Assembly: GCA_025359125.1 (NCBI GenBank)
Contig: JANYHI010000046.1
Span: 1-64,000, forward strand
Reading direction: 5' to 3'
DNA from: Cytophagales bacterium
GTDB lineage: Bacteria > Bacteroidota > Bacteroidia > Cytophagales > Cyclobacteriaceae
Length of the DNA: 64,000 nucleotides
Below are positions 18,225 to 26,328 of the stretch, in pieces (position 1 is the first letter of the stretch; the number at the start of each line of letters is the position of its first letter). The notes beneath the pieces are model-generated. The model worked only from the letters and a program-made list of their open reading frames with translations, made no database searches and was not told where the DNA came from. A program made the translations under genes and the position numbers.

Positions 18225-19133
18225 TTATCTCATTTTCGATCTTTTAATTAAGTAGGCCTGAAGCACATCAAAGTAACTACTCTTAGAATTTACCGGAATG
18301 AGATCTAATTTAAGTTGATTGCATTTCATCTTCAATTGGGCGTGCAATTTCGTGAGCTGTTCTTCATATTGAGTTCGAATTTCACTCGGGTGAAGTTTTA
18401 GTTTCTCGCCACTTTCCAAATCAATAAATTCATAAGGCCTTTCGGCAAAATTAAAATTTAGTTCTGTGTCATGATCGGTAACATGAAAAAGCAGCACTTC
18501 GTGTTTGTTGTGTTTAAGATGTTGGAGGGCTTTAAAAATTTCCTCTAGGTTTTCTCCACTATCAAACATATCGCTGAATAAAATGACAAGCGAACGCTTA
18601 TGGATTTTTTCAGCAATCTCATGCAATACATTTACTGCATTTGTTTTCTTAGGCTGATTCGAATTATTTAGTATTTGATTTTCTAATAGCGTGAAAAGTT
18701 TATTTAAATGTGCCGAAGAAGATTTTATTTGGGTGAGCACTTCAATTTGATTGCTAAACAAAGAAATACCAACCGCATCGCGTTGCTTGTGTAGCAAATA
18801 TGCCAATGCAGATGCTGCATATACGCTGAATTTTATTTTAGCCAAATCTCCTTTTGGGTAATACATGGATGATGAACAATCCATTACAATAAGGCACCTA
18901 AGGTTAGTCTCCTCTTCGTATTGTTTAGTATAAAGCCGATCGGTTCGCGCAAAAACTTTCCAATCGATATGCCTAGTGCTTTGCCCTTCATTATATAGCC
19001 TGTGTTCTGCAAATTCAACTGAAAAGCCGTGGTAAGGAGACTTGTGCAAACCTGTAATAAACCCTTCAACGAGTTGCTTGGCCAATAGCTCTAGGCTGCC
19101 CGATTGCTTAATATCTTCAAATGTAGATTTCAT
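18225..19133 (-). CDS. DUF58 / von Willebrand A-like protein
   Basis: The 302 residues match the DUF58 family. The family motif with a metal-site DxSxS is seen as IVMDCSSSMYYPKG. The preceding STRHIDWKVFARTDRLYTKQY segment is the conserved DUF58 core (R-x-I-D-W-x-x-x-A-R), and LVILFSDMFDSGENLEEIF is the second VWA strand and loop. Such proteins usually work with a MoxR-type AAA+ ATPase and membrane VWA proteins (aerotolerance-type operons). None of those partners is next to it here. The product has no signal peptide and is predicted cytoplasmic. Its biochemical role is unknown. Confidence 0.88.
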   Translation of the reverse strand: MKSTFEDIKQSGSLELLAKQLVEGFITGLHKSPYHGFSVEFAEHRLYNEGQSTRHIDWKVFARTDRLYTKQYEEETNLRCLIVMDCSSSMYYPKGDLAKIKFSVYAASALAYLLHKQRDAVGISLFSNQIEVLTQIKSSSAHLNKLFTLLENQILNNSNQPKKTNAVNVLHEIAEKIHKRSLVILFSDMFDSGENLEEIFKALQHLKHNKHEVLLFHVTDHDTELNFNFAERPYEFIDLESGEKLKLHPSEIRTQYEEQLTKLHAQLKMKCNQLKLDLIPVNSKSSYFDVLQAYLIKRSKMR

Positions 19134-19177
19134 TTAAACCTAAAGAAACGTAAAGCCCTTAAAAAATGTATGTTCTT

Positions 19178-19208
19178 TTTGCATTAAATTTTTAAAATAC
19201 TACCTTCG
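19178..19208 (+). promoter_or_regulatory. promoter of the PUR-domain gene
   Basis: TTTG at 19178-19181, a 19-base spacer, then TACCTTCG at 19201-19208. It has one mismatch to TTTG-N19-TAnnTTTG. The GTG start follows 34 bases later. Confidence 0.65.
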
Positions 19209-19242
19209 GTTTACCTAAACCCTAACCTAAACCTAACATTCT

Positions 19243-19599
19243 GTGGAAGAGCTAAAGAATAACAACCGTGAAGAGATTTATTCTGAGAAAGTAAAGGCCG
19301 GAAAACGCACTTATTTTTTTGACGTAAAGTCTACCCGATCAAACGATTATTATTTGACGATTACGGAAAGTAAAAAGCGTTTTAACAAAGATGATGAAGG
19401 GTTTACCTACGAAAAGCATAAGATATTCTTATATAAAGAAGATTTTAATAAGTTTTTAGAAGCATTGAACAATACAGTTAATCATGTTAAAAACGAATTG
19501 ATGCCAGAAGTGGATTTCTCTTCATTTGATCATGTGCGTGAAGAAAGAGAATCTGATGTAAAACCTGCGACAGTTGATTCTGAGCTGAAGTGGGATTAA
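19243..19599 (+). CDS. PUR-domain (DUF3276) nucleic-acid-binding protein
   Basis: A 118-residue protein with the Bacteroidota PUR-alpha-like fold (DUF3276; relatives include Borrelia BpuR, which binds single-stranded DNA and RNA). The core reads YSEKVKAGKRTYFFDVKSTR, then DYYLTITESKKRF, then HKIFLYKEDFNKFLEAL: a beta-beta-beta-alpha unit rich in basic and aromatic residues. The start is GTG (19243). It stands alone behind a near-consensus promoter and a GAAA-tetraloop terminator follows, so it is probably a monocistronic, well-expressed gene. Role: likely post-transcriptional or nucleoid-associated regulation (inference from the family). Confidence 0.85.
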   Translation: MEELKNNNREEIYSEKVKAGKRTYFFDVKSTRSNDYYLTITESKKRFNKDDEGFTYEKHKIFLYKEDFNKFLEALNNTVNHVKNELMPEVDFSSFDHVREERESDVKPATVDSELKWD

Positions 19600-19624
19600 G
19601 ACTTTACCTATACCTAAACTGGAG

Positions 19625-19650
19625 AAGGCCTTGGTGAAAACCGAGGCTTT
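19625..19650 (+). terminator. intrinsic terminator with GAAA tetraloop
   Basis: GCCTTGGT and ACCGAGGC (19628-19635 and 19640-19647) pair over eight positions with one G-U. They are closed by a GAAA tetraloop and flanked by A/T pairs, and a long T-rich run follows. This is the strongest intrinsic terminator in the window and ends the PUR gene. Confidence 0.85.
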
Positions 19651-19673
19651 TTCTTTTTTTATTAATTTCTTGG

Positions 19674-19707
19674 CGTATACGTATAAGATTATTATTTTTG
19701 TCGTATA
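19674..19707 (+). promoter_or_regulatory. candidate operator/promoter of the toxin-antitoxin pair
   Basis: CGTATA occurs at 19674-19679, again immediately at 19680-19685, and a third time at 19702-19707. The first two create the perfect palindrome TATACGTATA (19676-19685). A -7 element TATTTTTG (19693-19700) sits between copies two and three. The layout suits an antitoxin-bound autoregulatory operator over its own promoter (inference). Confidence 0.5.
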
Positions 19708-19721
19708 ATTTTAAATGTGTT

Positions 19722-19979
19722 ATGGACGCAAAAATTACGCTAAGTTTTAATGAGGATGTTATCGGCAAAGCGAAAAAATTTGCTGAGGATAACAACATCA
19801 GCTTGTCTCGGCTTACTGAATTTTTGTACAGCAAAATTACTAGCGGTCATTACCAACAATTGGAAGATTTGCCCGTAGCGAATTGGGTGAACCAAATAGC
19901 CGAGGGCGAGGTAGTCTATCAAACCAAAGTGAGTACGCGCAAAAGTTTAAAAAAAGAGTACTACAAATCTAGAAAGTGA
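19722..19979 (+). CDS. DUF6364 family antitoxin
   Basis: The 85-residue product (ATG at 19722) reads MDAKITLSFNEDVIGKAKKF and then DNNISLSRLTEFLYSKI, a ribbon-helix-helix-like start as in the DUF6364 family, followed by a basic, likely flexible tail (KVSTRKSLKKEYYKSRK). Family members pair with PIN-domain toxins. The next gene, a PIN protein, overlaps its end by four bases (GTGA), the usual antitoxin-first order. An upstream in-frame TTG at 19698 is unlikely because it overlaps the putative -7 element. Predicted role: neutralise the toxin and repress the operon. Confidence 0.8.
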   Translation: MDAKITLSFNEDVIGKAKKFAEDNNISLSRLTEFLYSKITSGHYQQLEDLPVANWVNQIAEGEVVYQTKVSTRKSLKKEYYKSRK

Positions 19980-20395
19980 AAATATTTTTGGACGCTAATA
20001 TTTTAGTTTCAGTGCTAAACAAAGAATATCCACTGTTTACCTATTCGTCTCGTGTACTTAGTTTAGCAGATGTTAATACATTTCAACTTTTCACTTCACC
20101 TATTTGCTTGGCCATTGCCTTTTACTTTGCAGAAAAGAAATGCGGGACAGTACTGGCTAAAACTAAAATAGAGCTGCTTTGCAATAAGTTAAAGATAGCC
20201 CCTACAGATAAGGTTACTGTGATGAAAGCAATCCAAAATAAAAATATCCACGATTTTGAAGATGGGCTTGAGTACTATTCTGCGGAAGCAGCCAATTGCA
20301 AGTGCATTGTTACCGAGGATAGGGATGATTTCTTTTTTTCTAAGATTGAGGTATTGAATTCACAGGGATTTCTGAAAAAATATAGGATGGCTTAA
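19976..20395 (+). CDS. PIN-domain toxin (VapC-like endoribonuclease)
   Basis: A 139-residue PIN protein starting with GTG overlapping the antitoxin stop. Acidic PIN residues are visible: Asp6 in KIFLDANILVS, an acidic stretch around IHDFEDGLEYYSA, and VTEDRDDFFFS near the end, arranged as in VapC toxins that cleave RNA with Mg2+. DFEDGL followed by A-x-C-x-C-I-V-T-x-D is characteristic of the PIN group that pairs with DUF6364. The pair is intact. The target RNA is unknown. Its small size and location between housekeeping genes fit a mobile accessory cassette. Confidence 0.82.
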   Translation: MKIFLDANILVSVLNKEYPLFTYSSRVLSLADVNTFQLFTSPICLAIAFYFAEKKCGTVLAKTKIELLCNKLKIAPTDKVTVMKAIQNKNIHDFEDGLEYYSAEAANCKCIVTEDRDDFFFSKIEVLNSQGFLKKYRMA

Positions 20396-20502
20396 ATTCA
20401 TTTTTCTGAGACATTTCTTAGCCTTTGGCTTTTCTAAGTCACCTTTCCTTAAAAGGAAAAAAGAAAGCTTTTTATAGTTGTCCTTAATCCTAAAATCTAA
20501 TT

Positions 20503-20510
20503 TATCTTTG
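20503..20510 (+). promoter_or_regulatory. -7 element of ychF
   Basis: TATCTTTG is an exact TAnnTTTG match 20 bases before the ychF ATG. A GTTG at 20477-20480 is 22 bases upstream and is a loose -33 candidate. Confidence 0.55.
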
Positions 20511-20530
20511 TCGCCTTAAAAACTGAATAC

Positions 20531-21628
20531 ATGGGATTAAAATGTGGTATTGTGGGGCTACCCAATGTTGGAAAATCGACCTTATTCAATGCGATTTCAA
20601 ATAATAAAGCGGAAGCTGCAAATTTCCCTTTTTGTACGATTGAACCTAACGTGGGGGTTATTTCAGTTCCTGACGAACGCCTTAAAATATTAGAAAGCCT
20701 GGTGAACCCACAAAAAGTATTACCTACCGCTTTTGAGTTTGTGGACATTGCCGGATTAGTGAAAGGCGCCAGCAAAGGCGAAGGTCTGGGCAATCAGTTT
20801 TTGGCCAACATCAGAGAAGTGGATGCCATTGCCCATGTGGTTCGCTGCTTTGATAATGATAACATCATTCATGTAGGAGGAAAAGTAGATCCTATTTCTG
20901 ACAAAGAAATTATCGACACGGAACTGCAATTGAAAGATCTCGAATCAATCGAGAAAAAAATCAACAAAGTTGAGCGAACCGCTAAGAGTGGAGACGTGAA
21001 GGCGAGAAAGGAATTAGCTACACTGGTTGCATACAAAGAAACTTTGTTGGCTGGAAAGAATGCCAGAAGCTTACAGGTAGAACCAGAAGATAAGAAGGCA
21101 GTGGAAGATTTATTACTCTTAACAGATAAGCCTGTTATTTATGTTGCCAATGTAGATGAAGGATCTATCCATACCGGTAATGCGCATGTTGAGGCACTAA
21201 AAAAATTAGTGAAAGAAGAGGGAGCAGAGGTAGTAATTGTTTGTGCCGCAATAGAAGCGCAGATTGCCGAATTAGAAAGTGAAGAAGATAGAACAGTATT
21301 TTTGGACGAATACGGTTTAAAGGAATCTGGATTAAGTAGATTGATTCGTGCTGCCTACACCTTACTCGACTTGATCACTTATTTCACAGCCGGAGAAAAG
21401 GAAGTTCGGGCATGGACCATACATAAAGGCTGGAGAGCACCGCAGGCTGCAGGCGTTATTCATACAGATTTCGAAAAAGGATTTATACGGGCTGAGGTTA
21501 TCAAAATACCTGATTATCAAAAGTATAAGACCGAGGCAGGCTGCAAAGAGGTGGGCAAACTAGCGGTAGAGGGCAAAGAATATGTAGTTCAGGATGGAGA
21601 TGTTATGCATTTTCGCTTCAATGTTTGA
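20531..21628 (+). CDS. ychF: redox-regulated ribosome-binding ATPase YchF
   Basis: OBG-family P-loop protein (365 residues) that binds the ribosome and prefers ATP over GTP. G1 is GLPNVGKST (8-16). Switch II is [14 protein letters not shown]. The G4 position reads YVANVDE rather than NKxD, the change that gives ATP specificity in YchF. A helical insert ([23 protein letters not shown]) and a C-terminal TGS domain ([20 protein letters not shown]) follow. Length and order match the family exactly. It stands alone; cas6 follows 114 bases later. Confidence 0.97.
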   Translation: MGLKCGIVGLPNVGKSTLFNAISNNKAEAANFPFCTIEPNVGVISVPDERLKILESLVNPQKVLPTAFEFVDIAGLVKGASKGEGLGNQFLANIREVDAIAHVVRCFDNDNIIHVGGKVDPISDKEIIDTELQLKDLESIEKKINKVERTAKSGDVKARKELATLVAYKETLLAGKNARSLQVEPEDKKAVEDLLLLTDKPVIYVANVDEGSIHTGNAHVEALKKLVKEEGAEVVIVCAAIEAQIAELESEEDRTVFLDEYGLKESGLSRLIRAAYTLLDLITYFTAGEKEVRAWTIHKGWRAPQAAGVIHTDFEKGFIRAEVIKIPDYQKYKTEAGCKEVGKLAVEGKEYVVQDGDVMHFRFNV

Positions 21629-21742
21629 TTTTTCCTTACAAGCCCATTTCGATTTATCTGATTTTTAGTACTTTAGCTATCCGCAACCTAATTTTTTTGA
21701 TGCGGTATCGTTAACTGGCTATTTTTTTTAGCGTAAAGAATC

Positions 21743-22543
21743 GTGAGAACCAGAATCGTCTTTTCTTTAAAAAACAGAGGAGCCTATGTGCCCTTTCATC
21801 ACCAGTTTTTGTTGGCTCAAACCATCAAAGGGCTGATTATGCTGGGCAAGAAGCCCGAGTTTTTCAATTATACTCAGTACAATTTTTCGGGCTTAAAAGG
21901 CCAAATCAAGATTAGCAGAAAGGGACTTCATTTTTACTCGTCAAGAGTTACACTTGTATTCTCATCATCCGACAAGACTTTTTTGGATTATTTCATTTCA
22001 ATCTTATTAGAGCAAAAAGAATTATTAATTGGCAGTTTGCAATTAGTGCCAGAAGCGACTGAGTTAGAAGAACCCGTTACAATTAATGATTCTGTAAAAT
22101 TTCTTTGCATTTCGCCAATTGTTTTGTTGCCATCCTCTTTTAACGATGAAAAAAGTAAGCGATTTATTGTACCCGAAACAGATGAGTTTTCAGATTTGCT
22201 CTATGATAATACCATTGAGAGAATGGTCGCCAGTAAAAAATTTACCGATCAGCAGATTGCTGATTTTTATAAATTTCAATTAGTAGCTGATAAAGAATAC
22301 ATCGATCGTATTCAATCTTCTCATAAAAAGTTTGCTCGCATTTATCCTCTCTATGATTCTGATGTGAAGTATGAAGTTCGTGGATATACTTTCCCATTTA
22401 CACTTTATGCACCTCAACCCGTTCAGCAATTTATTTACGAAAATGGGTTAGGTTATTTTTCGCACAAAGGATTTGGAATGGTAGACATAGCGGGAGCGAA
22501 CACGCAAAAGCGCGAGGCCGATTTGGAGGCTACTTACGCTTAG
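21743..22543 (+). CDS. cas6: CRISPR-associated endoribonuclease Cas6, stand-alone
   Basis: The 266-residue product matches Cas6, the RAMP-fold nuclease that cuts CRISPR RNA repeats. The N terminus (MRTRIVFSLKNRG, then VPFHHQFLLAQTI) follows the first ferredoxin-like fold of Pyrococcus Cas6, ISPIVLLPSSF is the family's inner strand, and the C terminus carries the glycine-rich loop GLGYFSHKGFGMV (235-247). Aligned by eye, the Pyrococcus catalytic Tyr31/His46/Lys52 positions are not obviously kept. GTG at 21743 is the first start after an in-frame stop at 21734. No array or other cas genes are in the 64 kb, so it would act in trans on a distant array or has another RNA substrate. Its stop is shared with the convergent DUF5103 gene. 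Confidence 0.85.
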   Translation: MRTRIVFSLKNRGAYVPFHHQFLLAQTIKGLIMLGKKPEFFNYTQYNFSGLKGQIKISRKGLHFYSSRVTLVFSSSDKTFLDYFISILLEQKELLIGSLQLVPEATELEEPVTINDSVKFLCISPIVLLPSSFNDEKSKRFIVPETDEFSDLLYDNTIERMVASKKFTDQQIADFYKFQLVADKEYIDRIQSSHKKFARIYPLYDSDVKYEVRGYTFPFTLYAPQPVQQFIYENGLGYFSHKGFGMVDIAGANTQKREADLEATYA

Positions 22544-23913
22544 CGCGGATTTACCGGCATTAAATAATAGCCAATTAATAAATCTGCATTTGGCCGAAAT
22601 GGATGATTGTAGATTAACACTTCATACACATTTTCTGTTTGATAATGACTTCCTTCTATAAAAGTTGCGGATTTAGTTTTTGAAATCACTTCATATTGAT
22701 AATTGTATAATCCCTGCTTGAGAAACTGTCTATTTTCGTAGTAGCCTGTAGAATTATATTTCATTTTATTTTCTTCAAGGTGTTGATAATTATTGAATGC
22801 ACCGATGATATACACTTCGCCATCTATCGGCTGAGGCGATTTAAGATAAAAGCTTGTATAGATATAATTTCCGGTTAGGGTTGGTTCGCCTACATCTAAA
22901 TTTTCGATCAGGTAATTTCCATTTAGATCTGGATAGAGTGCATATGCATAGGAATCAAAAGATTTAGGAACATCTAGCGCAACATATAATTCGTAAGGCT
23001 TTACATTCTTAACTATTTTTCCCGTGTTTTGGCCAGGATAATTTAACGATCGAAAGTCTACGAATCTAAATTCATTTCCTCCGTCAAATTGTTTTTCGGT
23101 ATCCAGAAAACGATATTCTAATTTACGTTCGCTGTCGCGAAGAAAACTTGGCTGAAGATTAAATTTTGCGTTGTCCCATCGCTGATTTTGCCGAAGTGTA
23201 ACGTGTACAGTTTCTAAAGGATTGAGAATTTCTAAATTGGAATAGTCCAAATCAAAATTAAATTGTTGTTTAGCTGAATTTAAATTACCCGCGCCAATAA
23301 AGAAATTATCTTTCACCATCCCAATTTGATTGTCATAAATCATCATGCGTTTGCTTAAGACTAAATCAGATTTATCATTTCGGTAAACAATCAATAAATA
23401 ATTGCCAGGAAGTTTTACGGGCTGAACGGGATATCGATAGTGAATGTAGCGTGAGTGTGTGTTGATTGAGAAAGTGTAATCGGTAATGGGATTTTCATTA
23501 AAGTTTTCCAGAAAATCTAAATCCATTAGGACTGATTTAGTCCAATCGTAATTGCAATGAATGAGCTTTACGTAGTAGTTGTTTCTATTGTCTTGCAGAT
23601 CGTCAAACTCTAAAATCAGATTTTGTTCTTGCATTGGTGCTGCCGGAGATTGTAAATAATCGCGTGTGCCACCAAAGTTGGGGAAGAGTTGTACGGTGCG
23701 AATTTGTTGTTCGTATGTTTTATCGGTGTAGCTAAGTGTTTTTTGTGCTTCAGTAGGGAACCAACAAAATACGGTTATCCAAATGACGATCGATTTTAAA
23801 TAATCGGTTTGAGATATTTGCCTGCGTTGCAGATCAAAGTGCTTGCCAAGCCGTAAGTAAATATCCCGAAAGGCTGCAAAAAGTATATTTGTTGCTCTTT
23901 TTGAATTACACAT
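22540..23913 (-). CDS. DUF5103 protein (T9SS plug-type)
   Basis: A 457-residue protein of the DUF5103 family found across Bacteroidota; a member was described as the Plug that blocks the SprA translocon of the type IX secretion system. After a hydrophobic segment (SIVIWITVFCWFPTEAQ, about 40-57), read here as the signal peptide, comes a beta-rich protein: FPNFGGTRDYLQSP, LILEFDDLQDNRNNYYVKLIHC (split by loops) and a typical C-terminal EVLIYNHPFRPNADLL. The N terminus is about 35 residues longer than a normal signal peptide, with no internal ATG, GTG or TTG in good position, so the true start is uncertain. The two CHU_C proteins in the window are probable T9SS substrates. Confidence 0.78.
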   Translation of the reverse strand: MCNSKRATNILFAAFRDIYLRLGKHFDLQRRQISQTDYLKSIVIWITVFCWFPTEAQKTLSYTDKTYEQQIRTVQLFPNFGGTRDYLQSPAAPMQEQNLILEFDDLQDNRNNYYVKLIHCNYDWTKSVLMDLDFLENFNENPITDYTFSINTHSRYIHYRYPVQPVKLPGNYLLIVYRNDKSDLVLSKRMMIYDNQIGMVKDNFFIGAGNLNSAKQQFNFDLDYSNLEILNPLETVHVTLRQNQRWDNAKFNLQPSFLRDSERKLEYRFLDTEKQFDGGNEFRFVDFRSLNYPGQNTGKIVKNVKPYELYVALDVPKSFDSYAYALYPDLNGNYLIENLDVGEPTLTGNYIYTSFYLKSPQPIDGEVYIIGAFNNYQHLEENKMKYNSTGYYENRQFLKQGLYNYQYEVISKTKSATFIEGSHYQTENVYEVLIYNHPFRPNADLLIGYYLMPVNPR

Positions 23914-24227
23914 TATTCAAATCTAACGTAAATATTAACTCAATTTGTATTCCAGCATTTAGTTGAGATCAGATGTAAAAAATGTATACAAAGTTCATGC
24001 TAAGCGAAAAAGAGATTATTGAAGGCTGAGTTCAGTTATAAATTTACCAATCACGATCAATTTTTTTTACTTCTTGGGTTACGTTATGGCCTTAATTCAG
24101 TATTGAAGGATTGTCTGTAGCATTGGCTTTCGTCTAAAAGTATTTTTTTTAAATCGAATTAAAAGGAAGTTCCTTTTAAACCCGAACGATTTTTAATTAT
24201 CAAAGAATATACCTAGACACCAATAAT
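23914..24227. other. 314-bp intergenic stretch without a supported gene
   Basis: AT-rich sequence upstream of the DUF5103 start. I see only tiny frames (up to about 15 codons), no clear hairpin-plus-T-run, and no heptad repeat. It probably holds the DUF5103 promoter on the reverse strand. Confidence 0.5.
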
Positions 24228-24323
24228 ATGTTCTTCTTAAGATTCCTTTTGTTGCAGCTTGTTTTCGGAGTGGCATGGCTTATTTGTAGCGTTTGCTTTG
24301 GAAAGAAAGACCTTTATTCTTGA
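24228..24323 (+). CDS. possible 31-aa membrane peptide
   Basis: A short ATG frame ending in TGA just before the convergent ABC-F stop. The product is almost wholly hydrophobic (FFLRFLLLQLVFGVAWLICS) and then VCFGKKDLYS, so it would be a single membrane helix with a basic cytoplasmic tail. No family is recognised and no promoter is clear. It may be a real small membrane protein or chance. Confidence 0.25.
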   Translation: MFFLRFLLLQLVFGVAWLICSVCFGKKDLYS

Positions 24324-24328
24324 AGAAT

Positions 24329-26239
24329 TTAGCTTTTTTCAAGCTCTTCAATCTCTAAAGCAATAGCTTCCCACTTCTTGTTCTCTTCTTCTAGTTTAAA
24401 GTCAACCTTCTCAAACGATTGCTGGAACTCGTTTAGTTTTTCGAAATTAGAAAATACTTCGGGTTTGCTCATTTCAAGCTCAATTTTTTCTTTCTCTTTT
24501 TGAATTTGATGAATGGCATCTTCTACCTTTTTTAATTCTTTATTTAAGTCGGCAATCTTTTTTGTATTGGTAGGCGTAGAAGTTTTTTCTTGTTTTGGTT
24601 TTGCTCCCTGTTTCTTGGCTGGAGCGACCTCTACGGGCGCAGCTTCATTTTTCTTGCGCCAGTATTCGTATTCATCATAGGTGCCGGGATACACTTTGAT
24701 TTGATGATTATCGATATACCAGATTTTATTTGCTACCTGACTTACAAAGTGCCTGTTGTGCGAAACCACTATAAAAGTACCTTGATACTGTTGAAGTGCC
24801 TGGATTAAAATATTTTCTGAAATAAAATCCAAATGGTTGGTAGGCTCATCCAATAACAAAAAATTTGCTTCTGATATTAGTGTCTTTGCTAATGCCACGC
24901 GAGATTTCTCACCGCCCGAAAGAACTTTTATTTTTTTGAAGACGTCTTCATCGGTAAATAAAAAGCAGCCAAGCACATTTCGGAGCTCTTGTTCTGTCTT
25001 GCCGCTGCCTGCTTGTTTTAGTTCATCTAAGATTTCATTATTAACTTTTAACGATTCTAATTGATGTTGCGCATAAAATCCGTAAATCACGTTGTACCCT
25101 ATCGTTCTGTCGCCTTGAACATCTTCACCATTGGCAATAATGCGCAGAAGAGTTGACTTTCCTTTTCCGTTGGCTCCAATCAAAGCGATTTTATCTCCAC
25201 GTTCAATAACTGCGCTTGTGTTCTTTAAAATATCAAGCGGCCCATAGGCTTTCGAGATATCCTTCATCGTTATCACATGCCGACCCGATGTTTGCTTGAA
25301 GGTGAATCTAAAATTGACTTCGGCTGTATCATTTACAACTTCTTCAATCTTGTCCATTCTATCGAGTGCTTTTACCCGCGATTGAACTTGTTTGGATTTA
25401 GTTGCTTTCGCGCGAAAGCGTTCAATAAATCGTTCGGTCTGTCTGATTTTTGCTTGTTGATTTTCGTATGCACCCTGTTGTATCTCTTCGCGCATCTCTT
25501 TCTCTTGAAGGTAGAAAGTGTAATTTCCCTCGTAGGTGATGAGTTGCTCTTGCGTAACCTCCACCGTTTTGCTGGCTACGTTATCTAAAAAAGTACGATC
25601 GTGAGAAACGATAACAACTGCACCTTCATAATTGCGTAAATAATTTTCTACCCATTCGATGGAAGGAAGATCTAAGTGATTGGTAGGCTCATCTAACATG
25701 AGGCAGGAGGGCTTCTCTAATAATAGCTTCGCTAACATCACACGCATTCGCCAACCTCCTGAGAACTCACGCAAAGGCCTGTGCAGGTCTTTGGTAGAAA
25801 AACCAATGCCTTCCAAAACTTCTTCGGCCTTGGATTGCATAGTGTAACCGTCTAGTTGTTCAAACTTCTCTTGCAGATTGGTTAGCTTGTTTACCAACTC
25901 ATCTGAATATTCTGTTTCTAATTGATGAATTACTTTTTCTAATTGGCGTTGCGTATCAACGGCTTCTTTAAACGCACCCATTGCCACGGTTAAAATGGCA
26001 TCGTCTGTTTGATACGACAATAAATCTTGATTTAGAAAACCAATGGTGCAATCTTTTGCTTTGCTGATAGAGCCGGCATCAATGCGAATATCTCCGTTAA
26101 TGATTTTTAATAGCGTAGATTTTCCTCGCCCGTTTAATCCAATCAGCCCGATTTTATCATTTGGTTTAATGAACATCGAAGCATTTTGGTAGAGGGCTCG
26201 CCCTCCGATAAAGTAGGAAATATTAGAAACTGAGACCAT
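24329..26239 (-). CDS. ABC-F family ATPase (ribosome-associated)
   Basis: A 636-residue soluble protein with two ABC domains in tandem and no membrane segments, the ABC-F plan. Domain 1 has Walker A GLNGRGKST (about 34-42), signature FSGGWRMRVMLAKLL and LMLDEPTNHLD. The interdomain linker around 240-300 is the ABC-F P-site tRNA-interaction motif region (NQQAKIRQTERFIERFRAKA). Domain 2 has GANGKGKST, LSGGEKSRVALAKTL and LLLDEPTNHLD. A charged coiled-coil tail (KKIADLNKELKKVEDAI and on) closes the protein, as in Uup/YdiF-type members. Such proteins act on the ribosome; resistance is possible but cannot be inferred. Confidence 0.93.
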   Translation of the reverse strand: MVSVSNISYFIGGRALYQNASMFIKPNDKIGLIGLNGRGKSTLLKIINGDIRIDAGSISKAKDCTIGFLNQDLLSYQTDDAILTVAMGAFKEAVDTQRQLEKVIHQLETEYSDELVNKLTNLQEKFEQLDGYTMQSKAEEVLEGIGFSTKDLHRPLREFSGGWRMRVMLAKLLLEKPSCLMLDEPTNHLDLPSIEWVENYLRNYEGAVVIVSHDRTFLDNVASKTVEVTQEQLITYEGNYTFYLQEKEMREEIQQGAYENQQAKIRQTERFIERFRAKATKSKQVQSRVKALDRMDKIEEVVNDTAEVNFRFTFKQTSGRHVITMKDISKAYGPLDILKNTSAVIERGDKIALIGANGKGKSTLLRIIANGEDVQGDRTIGYNVIYGFYAQHQLESLKVNNEILDELKQAGSGKTEQELRNVLGCFLFTDEDVFKKIKVLSGGEKSRVALAKTLISEANFLLLDEPTNHLDFISENILIQALQQYQGTFIVVSHNRHFVSQVANKIWYIDNHQIKVYPGTYDEYEYWRKKNEAAPVEVAPAKKQGAKPKQEKTSTPTNTKKIADLNKELKKVEDAIHQIQKEKEKIELEMSKPEVFSNFEKLNEFQQSFEKVDFKLEEENKKWEAIALEIEELEKS

Positions 26240-26328
26240 TTTAGAAGAAATTCCTGTAAAGATAATTTGATTTTGGTATTATGAGATTGTTTAATTCTTC
26301 CAATGTCAATTTGATTTAGATTGCGTTC

